Shown here: one piece after another, positions 43,764 to 52,949 of the stretch
Layout: every line of letters begins with the position of its first letter
How positions within the stretch are numbered: position 1 is the first letter of the stretch
NCBI GenBank assembly: GCA_963789255.1
Contig: CAWBJW010000001.1
Location: forward strand, 1,178,001-1,242,000
Origin: DATARH01 sp963789255
GTDB taxonomy: Bacteria; Pseudomonadota; Alphaproteobacteria; ATCC43930; CGMCC-115725
Direction of reading: 5' to 3'
DNA: 64,000 nucleotides
Translations under genes and position numbers: made by a program
The notes under the pieces: model-generated
The model's input: the letters and a program-made list of their open reading frames with translations, nothing else
Told to the model about the DNA's origin: nothing
The model's database searches: none

Positions 43764-44616
43764 ATGAGCAAACGCTATGGCAGGGTGCTGGCCGCGATGG
43801 TCAATGGGTTGACCCTCCCGCAGCATCGATGGCGGCGCGCCCACACCCGGCTGCGGGTTGCCAACGCCCTCTACCAGAGACACGAAATCGCGACCCGCCA
43901 CGGGATCGTCGTCTTCGTCAGCACAGAGCCGCAGGTGTTGATGTTTCCGCAATATCATGCGATACGCGAGCCTGAAACGATCGACTGGATCGACGGCTTC
44001 GAGACGCCCTGCACCTTTTGGGATGTCGGCGCCAATGTCGGGGAATTCGTCCTCCAGGCAGCGTTGCGGCCGGGCATTTCGGTCCTGGCGTTCGAACCGT
44101 CCGGCGCCAGCTATGCCGCGCTCTGCCGGAACATCGAGGTCAACCGGCGCAGCGACCAGGTCCAGGCCTTTTGCGTCGCGTTGAGCAACCGAACCCAGCT
44201 CGGCAGGCTCAACATGTCGGCGACCAACGCGGGCAACTCGTTCAATTCCTTCGAGAGCACCGAAGACTGCTTCGGCCGAGGAGCTCGACATCGCGTTCCG
44301 CCAATCGACGATCGGTTTTTCGATCGACGGTTTCCGGCATCTGTTCGGCCTCGCGCCGCCCAACTACCTCAAGATCGATGTCGACGGGGTCGAGGAGCAA
44401 ATCCTCGACGGGGCGGTCGAAACCCTGGCCGATCCGGCGTTGCGCTCGGTGCTGATCGAACTCGAGGAGGACGAAACGGCCCGCCAGGCCCGCCTCGTCG
44501 CCCGGCTCGAGCGGGCCGGGTTTCTGCTGTCAACGCGGGGGGCCGGCCAGGGCGGTGTCGCCAACGCCATCTTCATCCGCCCGATCGCCAGCCGCAAGCG
44601 GGCCGCGGCTCAATAG
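43764..44616 (+). pseudogene. FkbM family methyltransferase, one frameshift
   Basis: SAM-dependent methyltransferase of the FkbM type, about 283 residues once restored. The N-terminal half has WDVGANVGEFVLQAAL, the SAM-binding loop, and VLAFEPSGASYAALCRNIEV. After one extra base near 44277 the frame continues with TIGFSIDGFRHLFGL, PNYLKIDVDGVEEQILDGA and LIELEEDE, the remaining FkbM segments. Members methylate sugars or other hydroxyl groups; a glycosyltransferase gene lies nearby. The stop overlaps the end of the convergent ghrA by seven bases. Confidence 0.8.
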
Positions 44617-45539
44617 CCGCGCAGGACATCGACCTGGTTGGCGAGCGGCAAACCCGCCTCGCAGCGGCGGATCGCATCGCGGATGATCGGCGCCGCGGTC
44701 GGCGGATGGGTCTCGGCCGCGACGTGCGGGGTCAGAATAATGCGCGGATGACGCCAGAACGGGTGACAAGCGGGCAGCGGCTCCTCGCCGACGACATCGA
44801 GCACCGCGCCCGACAATTGGCCCTCGTCAAGCGCCGCGATCAGGTCCCTGTCGACGAGATGGCCGCCGCGCCCGGCATTGACCAGCCCCGCCCCGCGCGG
44901 CAGGCGGGCAAAGGCGGCGGCGTTGAGGATGCCGGCCGTCGCGGCGGTCAGCGGCAACAGGCAAACCAGGATCTCGCTGCGGGTGAGCAGGGCTTCGAGC
45001 CCGGCCGGCCCGGCATAGGCGGCAAACCCGGCGACCTCTTTCGTATGCCGGCTCCAGCCGGCGACCTCGAAGCCGAGCGCCTTGAGCTTCCGACCGGCAT
45101 CCCGGCCGAGCGTACCAAAGCCGAGAATGCCGACCGGCCGCTCGGCGGCGTTCTTCTGCTCGCGCTCCTGCCAGATCCCGGCGCGTTGCTGCGCCAGGTA
45201 ATCGAGGTCCTGGCGGTGCAGGCGCAGCACCGAGAGGACGACGTATTCGCTCATCGCGTCGGTCATGTACGGGTCAACCAGACGGACGATCGGCACCTGT
45301 CTCGGCAGGGCGGGATCGAGCAGCAGGTGATCCACCCCGGCACCGAGGCCGACGACCAGCTTCAGGTTCGGCAACGAGGCGAGCAGCCCCGGCTCGGGCT
45401 GCCAAACCAGCGCGTAGCGGATCGCCGCCGTATCGCCGATCTCCGGCCAGAAGCGGATCTCGTGCTCCGGCAGCAGCGCGCCGAGCAGCGGGCGCCAGCG
45501 CGCCGCCGCGGCCGGGGTCGAGCGGAACAGAATGGCCAT
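44610..45539 (-). CDS. ghrA: Glyoxylate/hydroxypyruvate reductase A
   Basis: A D-2-hydroxyacid dehydrogenase of 309 residues that reduces glyoxylate or hydroxypyruvate with NAD(P)H. The sequence follows the GhrA pattern from start to end: YALVWQPEPGLLASLPNLKL, GLGAGVDHLL, EYVVLSVLRLHR, the nucleotide loop VGILGFGTLGRD, catalytic-Arg region LVNAGRGGHLV, Glu in DVVGEEPLP, His in ILTPHVAAETHP and the closing QVDVLRGY. All catalytic residues appear present. It is transcribed opposite to the FkbM gene. Confidence 0.93.
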   Translation of the reverse strand: MAILFRSTPAAAARWRPLLGALLPEHEIRFWPEIGDTAAIRYALVWQPEPGLLASLPNLKLVVGLGAGVDHLLLDPALPRQVPIVRLVDPYMTDAMSEYVVLSVLRLHRQDLDYLAQQRAGIWQEREQKNAAERPVGILGFGTLGRDAGRKLKALGFEVAGWSRHTKEVAGFAAYAGPAGLEALLTRSEILVCLLPLTAATAGILNAAAFARLPRGAGLVNAGRGGHLVDRDLIAALDEGQLSGAVLDVVGEEPLPACHPFWRHPRIILTPHVAAETHPPTAAPIIRDAIRRCEAGLPLANQVDVLRGY

Positions 45540-45596
45540 CGCACGTGCCTCCGGGTAAGGCCCCGATCATGGCCGCCGCCGCCTGCCCGGTCCAGG

Positions 45597-46759
45597 CTAC
45601 CCGACGAGTTCGGCGAACTTGCGGGCGAAGGCGGCGGGGCTGTAGTCGCGCAGCGCCGCTTCCCGGATCGCCGTTCGGTCGTAACCGACGGCGCTGCCGC
45701 GCATCAGGACCAGCGCATCGCGCAATGCCGGCTTGTCTCGGGCCGGGATCAAGAGGCCGTTCGCGGCATTGACCAGATGGTCCGGACCGCCGCTCGCGGT
45801 GACGACGACCGGCCGGCCAGAGGCCAATGCCTCGATCACCACGACCCCGAAGGTTTCGAAATCGCTGGCGAGCACAAAGGCATCTGCCGCCTCCAGCGCC
45901 GCGCGCACTGCGGCGACGACAGATTGCCGAGAAATTCGACCTGGGCGGCGACGCCCTGTTCGCGGCACAAATTTTCGAGCATCGCCCGGATCGGCCCCTC
46001 GCCGGCCAGAAGCAGCCGGATGCCGGCATCGCCGCCAAACGCCTCGGCAAAGGCCTCGATGAGCAAGGCATGGCCCTTGACCGGCGCCAGCCGTGCGGCG
46101 CTGAGAAACACGAAGGGATCTGCCGCATCGCGGCGCACCGGCGGGGCCGGGTCCGCGACAAAGGCCTCGCCCAGAGGGTTGGGCAGGTAGCCCCAGGACG
46201 ACCCGGGATACTGGGCTTCGAGCAGCCTGCCGAGGGCGGGGCTGACCGCGATGCATTGCCGCGCACCGGCGATCACCCGCCGCACCAGATCGCGCTCCCA
46301 CCAGCGCAGCCTTCCCTGGGCAAAACCGGTGCTCTGCTCCATGACAATGAACGGGACGCCGTAGCGCCGTTTGATCGCCAGCGCGACGACCCCGGCATTG
46401 AGGATCGAGTGCGCCTGAACCAGGTCCGGGGTGCCGTTCGCGGCGCGGTACTGCGCGAACAGCTTCAACCCGCCCAGCGCCATCGCGAGCGCGTTGCGGT
46501 AGGGCAGCCGCGGGACCAGCACCAACATTTCGCGGCGCCAGGTCGGGATGCCGTCATCCTCGACCCGGACTTTCCGCCCGAATTGCGCCGGCACCTGCCC
46601 GCGGCGCAAATCGCGCAGCGTATAGAGGTCGGGCGCCAGCATCGCGACGCGGTAGCCGGCTTCCTGCAGCGCCAGCGCCTGGTCGCGGAAATATCCGCCG
46701 CCCGATCCGCGCGCGCTCCCGTACCACGACGGGATCCCGACAATGTGCGTTGCGCCCAT
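45597..46759 (-). pseudogene. Glycosyltransferase family 4 protein, one frameshift
   Basis: GT-B fold retaining glycosyltransferase of about 387 residues if restored. The N-terminal acceptor domain runs HIVGIPSWYGSARGSGGGYF to ILNAGVVALAIKRRYGVPFI; the donor domain has FVFLSAARLAPVKGHALLIE and, after a frame break near 45920, DAFVLASDFETFGVVVIEAL, the GT4 E-x7-E region, and GRPVVVTASGGPDHLV. Length modulo three fits one missing base. The ATG at 46759 overlaps the stop of a short upstream frame (TGATG). A role in cell-surface polysaccharide is likely. Confidence 0.82.
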
Positions 46760-46923
46760 CAGGCAGCGGCCGGAATCGGGCACCGATCGGCCCAGGGCCG
46801 TGCCGTCTCGTAAAGCGCGGCGGCGCCGCGCATCACCGCGGCCTCGGCGTCGCGCGACGCCGCGCGCCGCGCGATCAGCGCCGCCAGATCGGCCGCCGAG
46901 GCGTAGGCAAGATCGCCGCTCAT
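46759..46923 (-). CDS. Short open frame coupled to the glycosyltransferase, amidase-like N-terminus
   Basis: 54 codons from the ATG at 46923; the TGA overlaps the glycosyltransferase ATG by one base. The product starts SGDLAYASAADLAALIARRA, resembling the first helix of amidase-signature enzymes (DLAYLSAAELA-type), then AAVMRGAAALYETARPWADR. No amidase catalytic region follows. It may be a relic, or a leader that couples translation to the glycosyltransferase. I cannot assign a function. Confidence 0.35.
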   Translation of the reverse strand: MSGDLAYASAADLAALIARRAASRDAEAAVMRGAAALYETARPWADRCPIPAAA

Positions 46924-47063
46924 CAAGCGCGCCCCGTACGAGGTTTGCCCCTTTAGTAGCAGAGCGCGCGATGGGTTTGCGTGCTGAATCTCGCCGGTGC
47001 GCCGGGTGACCGGATCGCCGGTGCAGCGCCAGACGGCACCGCACCGGCAAGGCTGCGTCCCCG

Positions 47064-48550
47064 CTATTCGGCGGCCGCCCGAACCGGCGCTTGCGCCTCC
47101 TTCAGCACCGCGGCGGCTTGCTTGGCCACCACCGTGCCCTCGAAGAAGCGTGGGTTCTGCGTGCCCCACAGCCGCACCGCATTGGCGAAGGTGAAGTCGC
47201 GGAAATTGTCGTCGGTGATGAAACCCGTCCTCGACCAGCTCGTACGCCTCCGGCAACGGCTCGCGCATGTCGATCACGTCGAAATGGCCGATGTCGGAGC
47301 TGTAGATCGCGTTCAGTTGCGCGCCGAACGGGTTGCCCCTGCCGAATGCGGTCGCGTTCATCCGGTCGTCCGCCTCGCAGCCGAAATAGTACGGCGTGGC
47401 GTAGAGATCGACCCAATCCTCTTTGCGGGTGATCTTGCAGGCGGCGAAGTCGTCGAGATCGGCGACACCGCCGGTCATGTGCAGCTCCGGATCGGGCCAG
47501 CCGTCGCGCTCGCGCAACGCCGCGGCGATGTCCGTCGTAGCCGTGCTTCTCGACGAGGCTCATCAGCAGCTCGCGGTCGAGCTTGTCCGGACGCATGTTT
47601 TCGAGCGCCTTGGCGTTGCGCCGCTCCCAATGCTCGATCAGATCGCCGAACAACTGGGCAGCCCCAGCCGACGCCGCCTTCAAGGAAGGCGAAGCGCAGC
47701 TGCGGGAAGCGCCGCGTCACGCCGCCGAGGAAGATGCCCTTGGCGGCGGCATGGCCGGCATCGGCGAAATGGCCGATGTGGTTGTAGATGAAGTTGGTCG
47801 GCGAATTGCGCAGCGCCTGGTTGCTGCCGGCTGCTGTGGAAGGTCGGCGCGATCCCGACCTCGACGCACTTCTGCCCAGACCGGGTCGTAGTCATAGAGG
47901 CTGTCGATGCCGAACACGTCGTACCACACCGCGAGGCGGTCGGTGTCCGTGTCGCTGCCCTGCGACCGACGGAACCTGGCGCGGCATGCGCGCTGCCGAA
48001 CATGCCGACCTTCGAGCCGAGCTGCCTTGGTGACGAATTCGAGCTCGGCGATCGCCTCGTCCGGCGTGTGCATCGGGATGATCGCCGCCGGGGTCATGCG
48101 GTCGCCGAGGTCCTTGAAATAGTCGGCCGAGACGATGTTGTAGGCGCGGATCACGGCGCGCCGCGTCGCGTCGTCGCTTGATGCGCGGCAGGCGCAGCCC
48201 GGCGGTCGGATAGATGATGGCGAAATCGGTGCCGATTTCGTCGAGCCGCTCGTACAGCAGCTGCGGCATCATCGCCGTGGCGCGGTCGAGCGTGTTTTCG
48301 GTCTGCCGGGTCCAGAAGCCCGGCTGCGCGACCCGGCGGCGGCGCGCGTTCCTCGACGCGTCATCTTCAGCGCATCGCGCGTCGCCGCCATCGCCGCGAG
48401 AAAGCCGTCGGCCGCCTTGTCGCCGCCGACCTTGCGCATCTTCTCGGCGAATACCGGGTCGTATTCGACCCAGTGCCCGTCGCCGTCGATGATCGGATGA
48501 TTGAGTTTGGCGCGAATTTGCGACGGGCTAAGATGGGCGTGACCGCTCAT
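47064..48550 (-). pseudogene. Amidohydrolase family protein, at least five frameshifts
   Basis: Second member of the amidohydrolase_2 type in this window. Pieces in order, read across frames: LNHPIIDGDGHWVEYDPVFA (N-terminal, with the H-x-H region altered to DGDGHW), DFAIIYPTAGLRLPRI, VSADYFKDLGDRMTPAAIIP, WYDVFGIDSLYDYDPVWA, YNHIGHFADAGH, FPQLRFAFLEGGVGWGC, then YSSDIGHFDVIDMREPLPEA and a C-terminal APVRAAAE before the TAG. Restored length would be near 495. ATG 48550 follows GCGGAGGAACCC. The frame breaks fall roughly every 200 bases. Confidence 0.7.
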
Positions 48551-48791
48551 GGGTTCCTCCGCAATGTTGAGATACCGGCGTCTGCGCATCGTCAGTAACG
48601 ATCGATACCCTCGCAGATCCAGGGTCCAGTGCAGTCTCGGCGCCTTCGGCCGGTTGCCGGCGGTGCAGGTGCCAGTCCGGCCGATCAGCAGCGATTGGGG
48701 GTGAGCTTGCACCGCCGCTAATGCTCGCGGCAATCGAATTTATGAACGTCGTTCAAAATGTTGCTCCGCGGCGTTGCCCTCCGCGCGCCCC

Positions 48792-49934
48792 TCAGCCGCC
48801 GAGCGCGGCATCGAGATCGGCGATCAGATCGTCGGGGTCTTCGATACCGACCGAGAGGCGCAGCAGATCGGGCGGCACCGGGCTGCCGGCACCTTCGATC
48901 GAGGCGCGGTGCTCGATGAGGCTCTCGACGCCACCCAATGAGGTCGCGCGTTTCCACAGCGCGACCCGTGCCGCCGCGGCGATCGCCGCCGCCTCGCCGC
49001 CCTTGACCCGGATGCTCAGCATGCCGCCGAAGCCGCCCGCCATCTGGCGCGCCGCGACGGCGTGCCCGGGGTGGTCCGGCAGACCCGGATAGAGCACCGC
49101 AAGCACCTTCGGATGCCCGGCGAAATGCCCGGCGATCCGCATGGCGGAATGGCAGGCGCGCTCGACCCGGGGATAGAGCGTGCGCATGCCGCGCAGCAGC
49201 AGATAGGTCTCCAGGCTGCCGAGAATGGCGCCGCCGCTGCTGCGCGCCATGACGAGACGCTGCCAGAATTCGTCGTCGCGCGCACCGGTCAGCGAGCCGG
49301 CAATCACGTCGCTGTGGCCGTTCAGGTATTTCGTCGCCGAATGCATGACGAGGTCGGCGCCGAGTTCCAACGGCCGGGTCAATACCGGGCTCGCCGCGGT
49401 GCTGTCGACGGCGAGCAGCGCGCCCGCCCGATGAGCGATCTCGGCAGCGCCGGCGATGTCGGTAACCGACCACAGGGGGTTGGCCGGGGTCTCGATCCAA
49501 ACGAGGCGGGTTTTGCCTGGGACGACCGCAGCGCGTAGCCCGCCGAGCGCGGTCATGTCGACAAAATCGGCGGCAAGGTGGCCGTCGGCGGCGTAGCCGG
49601 CGATCCACCGCCGCAGGCTGTGGTACATGATCAGCGGCGCGACGACATGAGCCCCGACCGGCAGGCTGCGGAACACCGCGGTTGCCGCCGCCATGCCTGA
49701 GGCGAACAGCAGCGAGGCGGCGCCGCCTTCGAGTGCGGTCAGCAGGGCCTGAGGCTGGTCGTAGCCGGGGTTGTCGGCGCGGCCGTAGTTGCGGCCGCGC
49801 CGGTATTGGTTGTCGGGATCGCGCTCGAAGGTCGTCGCGGTGTGCATCGGCATCACGACGGCGCCGGTTGACGGATCGATCCAGCCGAGCGCTTGCGCGG
49901 CCAGAGTGGCGGGATGAAGCGTATTGCGCGGCAT
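48792..49934 (-). CDS. Trans-sulfuration enzyme family PLP-dependent protein (cystathionine gamma-synthase/lyase type)
   Basis: 380 residues from the ATG at 49934; an in-frame ATG at 49949 would add five. PLP enzymes of this fold-type I family act on homoserine esters, cystathionine or methionine. The Schiff-base Lys lies in LVMHSATKYLNGHSDVIAG, the cofactor loop is LLFASGMAAATAVF, and YGRADNPGYDQPQALLTALE is the usual N-terminal segment. Substrate specificity cannot be read with confidence. It diverges from the DUF192 gene with 75 bases between starts. Confidence 0.9.
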   Translation of the reverse strand: MPRNTLHPATLAAQALGWIDPSTGAVVMPMHTATTFERDPDNQYRRGRNYGRADNPGYDQPQALLTALEGGAASLLFASGMAAATAVFRSLPVGAHVVAPLIMYHSLRRWIAGYAADGHLAADFVDMTALGGLRAAVVPGKTRLVWIETPANPLWSVTDIAGAAEIAHRAGALLAVDSTAASPVLTRPLELGADLVMHSATKYLNGHSDVIAGSLTGARDDEFWQRLVMARSSGGAILGSLETYLLLRGMRTLYPRVERACHSAMRIAGHFAGHPKVLAVLYPGLPDHPGHAVAARQMAGGFGGMLSIRVKGGEAAAIAAAARVALWKRATSLGGVESLIEHRASIEGAGSPVPPDLLRLSVGIEDPDDLIADLDAALGG

Positions 49935-50009
49935 CGAAGCGGCCTCCAAGAGTTCGGCGCCTATGCTACAGTGGAGTTCGCTCGAATTGCTCCGCCATCG
50001 CGAAACGCC

Positions 50010-50485
50010 ATGCTCGCACGTCGCCGCCTCCTGCTGCTTCTGCCGCTGCTGCTGCTCGCGGCGTCCGCGACCGTCGCCCGCGCCCAGCTCGGCGCAGTTT
50101 CCGAGCGCGCAGCTCGACCATCGTCACCGCGGGCGGGCCGCACAAATTCACCGTCGAAGTCGCCACCGCCCGGGCCCAGATGGAGCAGGGACTGATGTTC
50201 CGGCAGAGCCTGGCGGCGGATGCCGGCATGCTGTTCGACTTCAAGACGCCGTCGATGGCGACGATGTGGATGAAGAACACGCTGATCCCGCTCGACATGC
50301 TGTTCGTCGATGAAGCGGGCCATATCGTCAACATCGCCGAGCGCACCGTGCCCGGGTCGCTCGCCACGATCGCCGCGGCGGCGCCGGTGCGCGCGGTCAT
50401 CGAGCTGAACGGCGGCACCGCCGCCCGGCTCGGCATCCGCCCGGGCGACCGGGTCGTCTACCCGATTTTCGGCGGCGGTTCCTGA
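50010..50485 (+). pseudogene. DUF192 domain-containing exported protein, frameshifted after the signal peptide
   Basis: DUF192 proteins are small periplasmic proteins of unknown role. The start MLARRRLLLLLPLLLLAASA, ending ARAQLG, is a typical signal peptide. Around 50095-50125 two small indels pass the frame to FPSAQLD and then to STIVTAGGPHKFTVEVA, after which the domain is whole: MEQGLMFRQSLAADAGMLFD, TMWMKNTLIPLDMLFVDEAG and GIRPGDRVVYP. Only a short linker is affected, so a sequencing error would leave a normal gene of about 158 residues. Confidence 0.8.
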
Positions 50486-50579
50486 GCCCGGAGAAGGGCA
50501 AGCTGCGGTTGGCTGTGGCGGAACGGTGGCACCCGCGCTATCGTTGGACAAGGCGGATATGGCGCAGGAGCGTTCCCTA

Positions 50580-51581
50580 ATGGCAGCCCCGGCAAGACCT
50601 TACTGGACCGGTCATCTCAAACTCTCGCTGGTGACGATCGCGGTGCGCCTCTACACGGCGACCAGCGAGCGCGAGCGCGTGCGGTTTCATCAGATCCACG
50701 AGCCGTCCGGCGAACGCGTCCGCCAGCAGCTCGTGGTGCCCGGTATAGGGCCGGTCGAGCGCGACGACATCGTCAAGGGCTTCGAATACGAAAAGGGCCG
50801 CTACGTCACGATCGACCCGGAGGATTTGAAGCGGCTGCGCCTCGACACCACCGAGACGATCGACATCGTCGAATTCGTCGATGCGGTCGATCCGATCTAT
50901 TTCGACGCGCCCTATTACCTGGTGCCCGACGGCAGCGTCGCAGAGGAAGGCTACCGGGTGATCCGCGAGGCGCTGCGGCAGAGCGGCAAGATCGCGGTTG
51001 GCCAGGTCGTCATCAACGGCCAGGAGCGGATCATCGCCATCCGGCCGTTGGGCACGGGATTGCTCGGCAACGCGCTGCGCTACGAGGACGAGATCCGCAA
51101 ACCCGAGGATTTCTTCAGAACGATCGCCGCGGACGGGGTGGACGAGGATGAGCTGGCGATGATGGACCAGATCATCGCGCGCAAGACCCGGCCCTTCGAT
51201 CCCGGCAGGTTCGTCGACCATTACCAGGCCGCGCTGCGCGAGCTGATCGACGAGAAGCTCGCAGGCAAATTGCCGGCACAGGCGCCGGAGCGCCGGCCGG
51301 CGCAGGTCATCAACCTGATGGAGGCGCTGAAACGAAGCCTGGCCGAGGAGGAAAAGTCGGCGGCGGCGCCGCGCCGTGCGGCGAGCCGGCCGGCAGCCGT
51401 GGCGGAGACGCCGGCGCGGCCCCCGTCGCGCGGGCGCAAGACCGCCGCGCCGAATGGCCAGCGCAGCCTCCTGCTGCCGGTCGCAGGCGGCCGCGGCAAG
51501 GCCGCAGACGCTGCCAAGGCCGAGCCAGCGACGGCTGCCCCGGCCCCGGACGCGGCGCCGAAGCGGCGCAAACGGGCCTGA
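50580..51581 (+). CDS. ku: Non-homologous end-joining protein Ku
   Basis: Bacterial Ku of 333 residues, a homodimeric ring that binds DNA ends. RPYWTGHLKLSLVTIAVRLY, then FHQIHEPSGERVRQQLVVP and RYVTIDPEDLKRLRLDTTET are family-typical, and the core ends with DEDELAMMDQIIARKTRPFD. A low-complexity Ala/Lys/Arg-rich tail of about 80 residues follows, as in many alphaproteobacterial Ku proteins. Start ATG 50580 follows CAGGAGCGTTCCCTA. Its usual partner LigD is not within the window, so the NHEJ set is split or incomplete. Confidence 0.95.
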   Translation: MAAPARPYWTGHLKLSLVTIAVRLYTATSERERVRFHQIHEPSGERVRQQLVVPGIGPVERDDIVKGFEYEKGRYVTIDPEDLKRLRLDTTETIDIVEFVDAVDPIYFDAPYYLVPDGSVAEEGYRVIREALRQSGKIAVGQVVINGQERIIAIRPLGTGLLGNALRYEDEIRKPEDFFRTIAADGVDEDELAMMDQIIARKTRPFDPGRFVDHYQAALRELIDEKLAGKLPAQAPERRPAQVINLMEALKRSLAEEEKSAAAPRRAASRPAAVAETPARPPSRGRKTAAPNGQRSLLLPVAGGRGKAADAAKAEPATAAPAPDAAPKRRKRA

Positions 51582-51627
51582 CGCCCATTCGGTTCGGCTG
51601 TCGTCCCGGCGATAGAGCTTGTGGCCG

Positions 51628-51739
51628 TGCGTCCTTCGAGACGCCCGCTGCGCGGGCTCCTCAGGATGAGGTTTTTCTTAATTATATCATAGATTTATCG
51701 TCATCCTGAGGAGGCGCGAAGCGCCGTCTCGAAGGACGC
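51628..51739. repeat. Palindromic intergenic repeat, family B
   Basis: GCGTCCTTCGAGACGCCCGC and its complement GCGCCGTCTCGAAGGACGC enclose CTCCTCAGGATGA and TCATCCTGAGGAG; the centre is an AT-only run with TTTTTCTTAATTATATC. The long hairpin with a T run lies between the convergent ku and alpha/beta hydrolase genes and would serve as a bidirectional terminator. The other copy is inside lhr at 20524-20651, where the centre is GC-richer and read through. Confidence 0.75.
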
Positions 51740-51761
51740 GGGTTCCCGCTTGCAGCCCCTC

Positions 51762-52643
51762 TCAGAGAAAGCCGCGCAGCAGGTCGAGGAACACCTGCAG
51801 CCGGTCGTGGTGCACCCAGTGGCCGGCGCCCTCGACCGACACCACGCGGGCGTTCTTGAAGTGGCGAATGCGGCCGTCCTCTTCCGGGTTCGAGGCCCAG
51901 CTTTCCTTGCCGTAGACCAAGAGCGTCGGGCAGGCGATGCGCGACCACAGATCCTCGGTCTCCGCTCGCGTCATGCCGTAAGGACGGTCGGCGCGCACGT
52001 AATTGTCGAATTTCCAGCTGTAGGTGCCATCCTCGTTCTGGTTGACCCCGTGCTGGGTCAGGTGGCGCGCCTGTTCGGGCGAGAGGTGGCGGTTCGCCTC
52101 CTGCATGCGCTTCAGCGCTTCCTCGATCGAGGCATAGCGGCGCGGCATCCGGCCAGACAAGGCGCGCTGCTCCTCGATCCAACGCTGCATGCGGGCGGCG
52201 ATCGGCTGCCTGGCCCGCTCGGTCATCGCCCGCGGCGTCACTCCCAGCCCCTCGATCGCGACCAGCCGCCGGACATTCTCGGGATAGATCCCGGTATAGC
52301 GCAGCGTGATCATGCCGCCGAGCGAGTGCCCAACGATCGTTACCGGCGCCAGCTTCTGCTGATGGATCAGCTGGGCAAGGTCGTAGATGTAAGCGGCGAT
52401 CGAATAGTTGCCGTCGGGCGACCATTGGCTGTCGCCGTGGCCGCGCAGGTCGGGGGCGAGGACATGCCAGTCAGGGTGCAGCGCGGAAGCGACCCAATCC
52501 CAGTTGCGGCAATGGTCGCGGCCGCCATGGACCAGCAGCAGCGGCGGCGCGCCCGGGTTGCCCCAATCGACATAATGCAGCCGCAGCCGCTGCGAGAAGT
52601 AGATCCGCGAGGTCGGGCCGGAGCTGTCGAGGTCGATGGCCAT
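51762..52643 (-). CDS. Alpha/beta fold hydrolase
   Basis: 293 residues, intact. Oxyanion HG is in LLLVHGGRDHCRNWDWV, the nucleophile elbow is VGHSLGG at about residue 108, the acid lies near PTLLVYGKESW (residue not certain) and the His in VEGAGHWVHHDR. It resembles the epoxide hydrolase/haloalkane dehalogenase-like group acting on small hydrophobic esters, but no substrate is evident. A structured leader with a possible leader peptide and a hairpin lies upstream on its transcript side. Confidence 0.9.
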   Translation of the reverse strand: MAIDLDSSGPTSRIYFSQRLRLHYVDWGNPGAPPLLLVHGGRDHCRNWDWVASALHPDWHVLAPDLRGHGDSQWSPDGNYSIAAYIYDLAQLIHQQKLAPVTIVGHSLGGMITLRYTGIYPENVRRLVAIEGLGVTPRAMTERARQPIAARMQRWIEEQRALSGRMPRRYASIEEALKRMQEANRHLSPEQARHLTQHGVNQNEDGTYSWKFDNYVRADRPYGMTRAETEDLWSRIACPTLLVYGKESWASNPEEDGRIRHFKNARVVSVEGAGHWVHHDRLQVFLDLLRGFL

Positions 52644-52673
52644 GGGATGCCTGAGGCGAGGAGAGACAGCAAA

Positions 52674-52719
52674 GACCCCCGCGCGCCGTGGCTTCAGCCG
52701 GAGGCGTCAGGCGGGGGTC
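52674..52719 (-). terminator. Attenuator-like GC-rich hairpin upstream of the alpha/beta hydrolase gene
   Basis: On the minus strand GACCCCCGC and GCGGGGGTC form a nine-base-pair perfect stem, with an inner GGC-TGAA-GCC hairpin in the loop, followed by TTTGCTG. It lies 30 bases before the hydrolase ATG at 52643 and after a short open frame with a strong SD (52762-52833). The T run is short, so termination may depend on conditions. This hairpin and other small stems in the 306-base gap make an attenuation device plausible. Confidence 0.4.
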
Positions 52720-52761
52720 GGTTCTGCGAAGCTTGCCTTCGCGCTCGGACCTGAGGCCGAG

Positions 52762-52833
52762 CTATGTCTTGGACTTTTCTCTTGGTTGCCGATGCCAAGG
52801 AGTCGGCAACTGCGGACTGCCGGGTGGTGTCAT
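52762..52833 (-). CDS. Possible leader peptide, 23 codons, Pro-rich
   Basis: MTPPGSPQLPTPWHRQPREK, then SKT and TAG; the ATG at 52833 follows AGGAGGGTGTGTAGCAAGC, a consensus SD at somewhat long spacing. Six of 23 codons are Pro. The frame ends about 40 bases before the GC-rich hairpin at 52674-52719, and small stems (CTCGG...CCGAG and GCGAAG...CTTCGC) lie between. This is the order of elements in transcription attenuators, but no biosynthetic gene follows, only an alpha/beta hydrolase, and the match may be chance. Confidence 0.35.
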   Translation of the reverse strand: MTPPGSPQLPTPWHRQPREKSKT

Positions 52834-52949
52834 GCTTGCTACACACCCTCCTGGTGAGTTGACGACAGACGAAATCTGGCACTCTGCCCGCGACTGTGCA
52901 AGAGGAAAGCGGCGTCCGGTTTGTCGAGTATTTGGCAGGGAGCACAACC

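Noticed and set aside
51628..51739. The AT-only centre of the repeat after ku as a promoter or att site.
   Set aside because: It lies within a symmetrical palindromic repeat between convergent genes; a terminator role explains it better.
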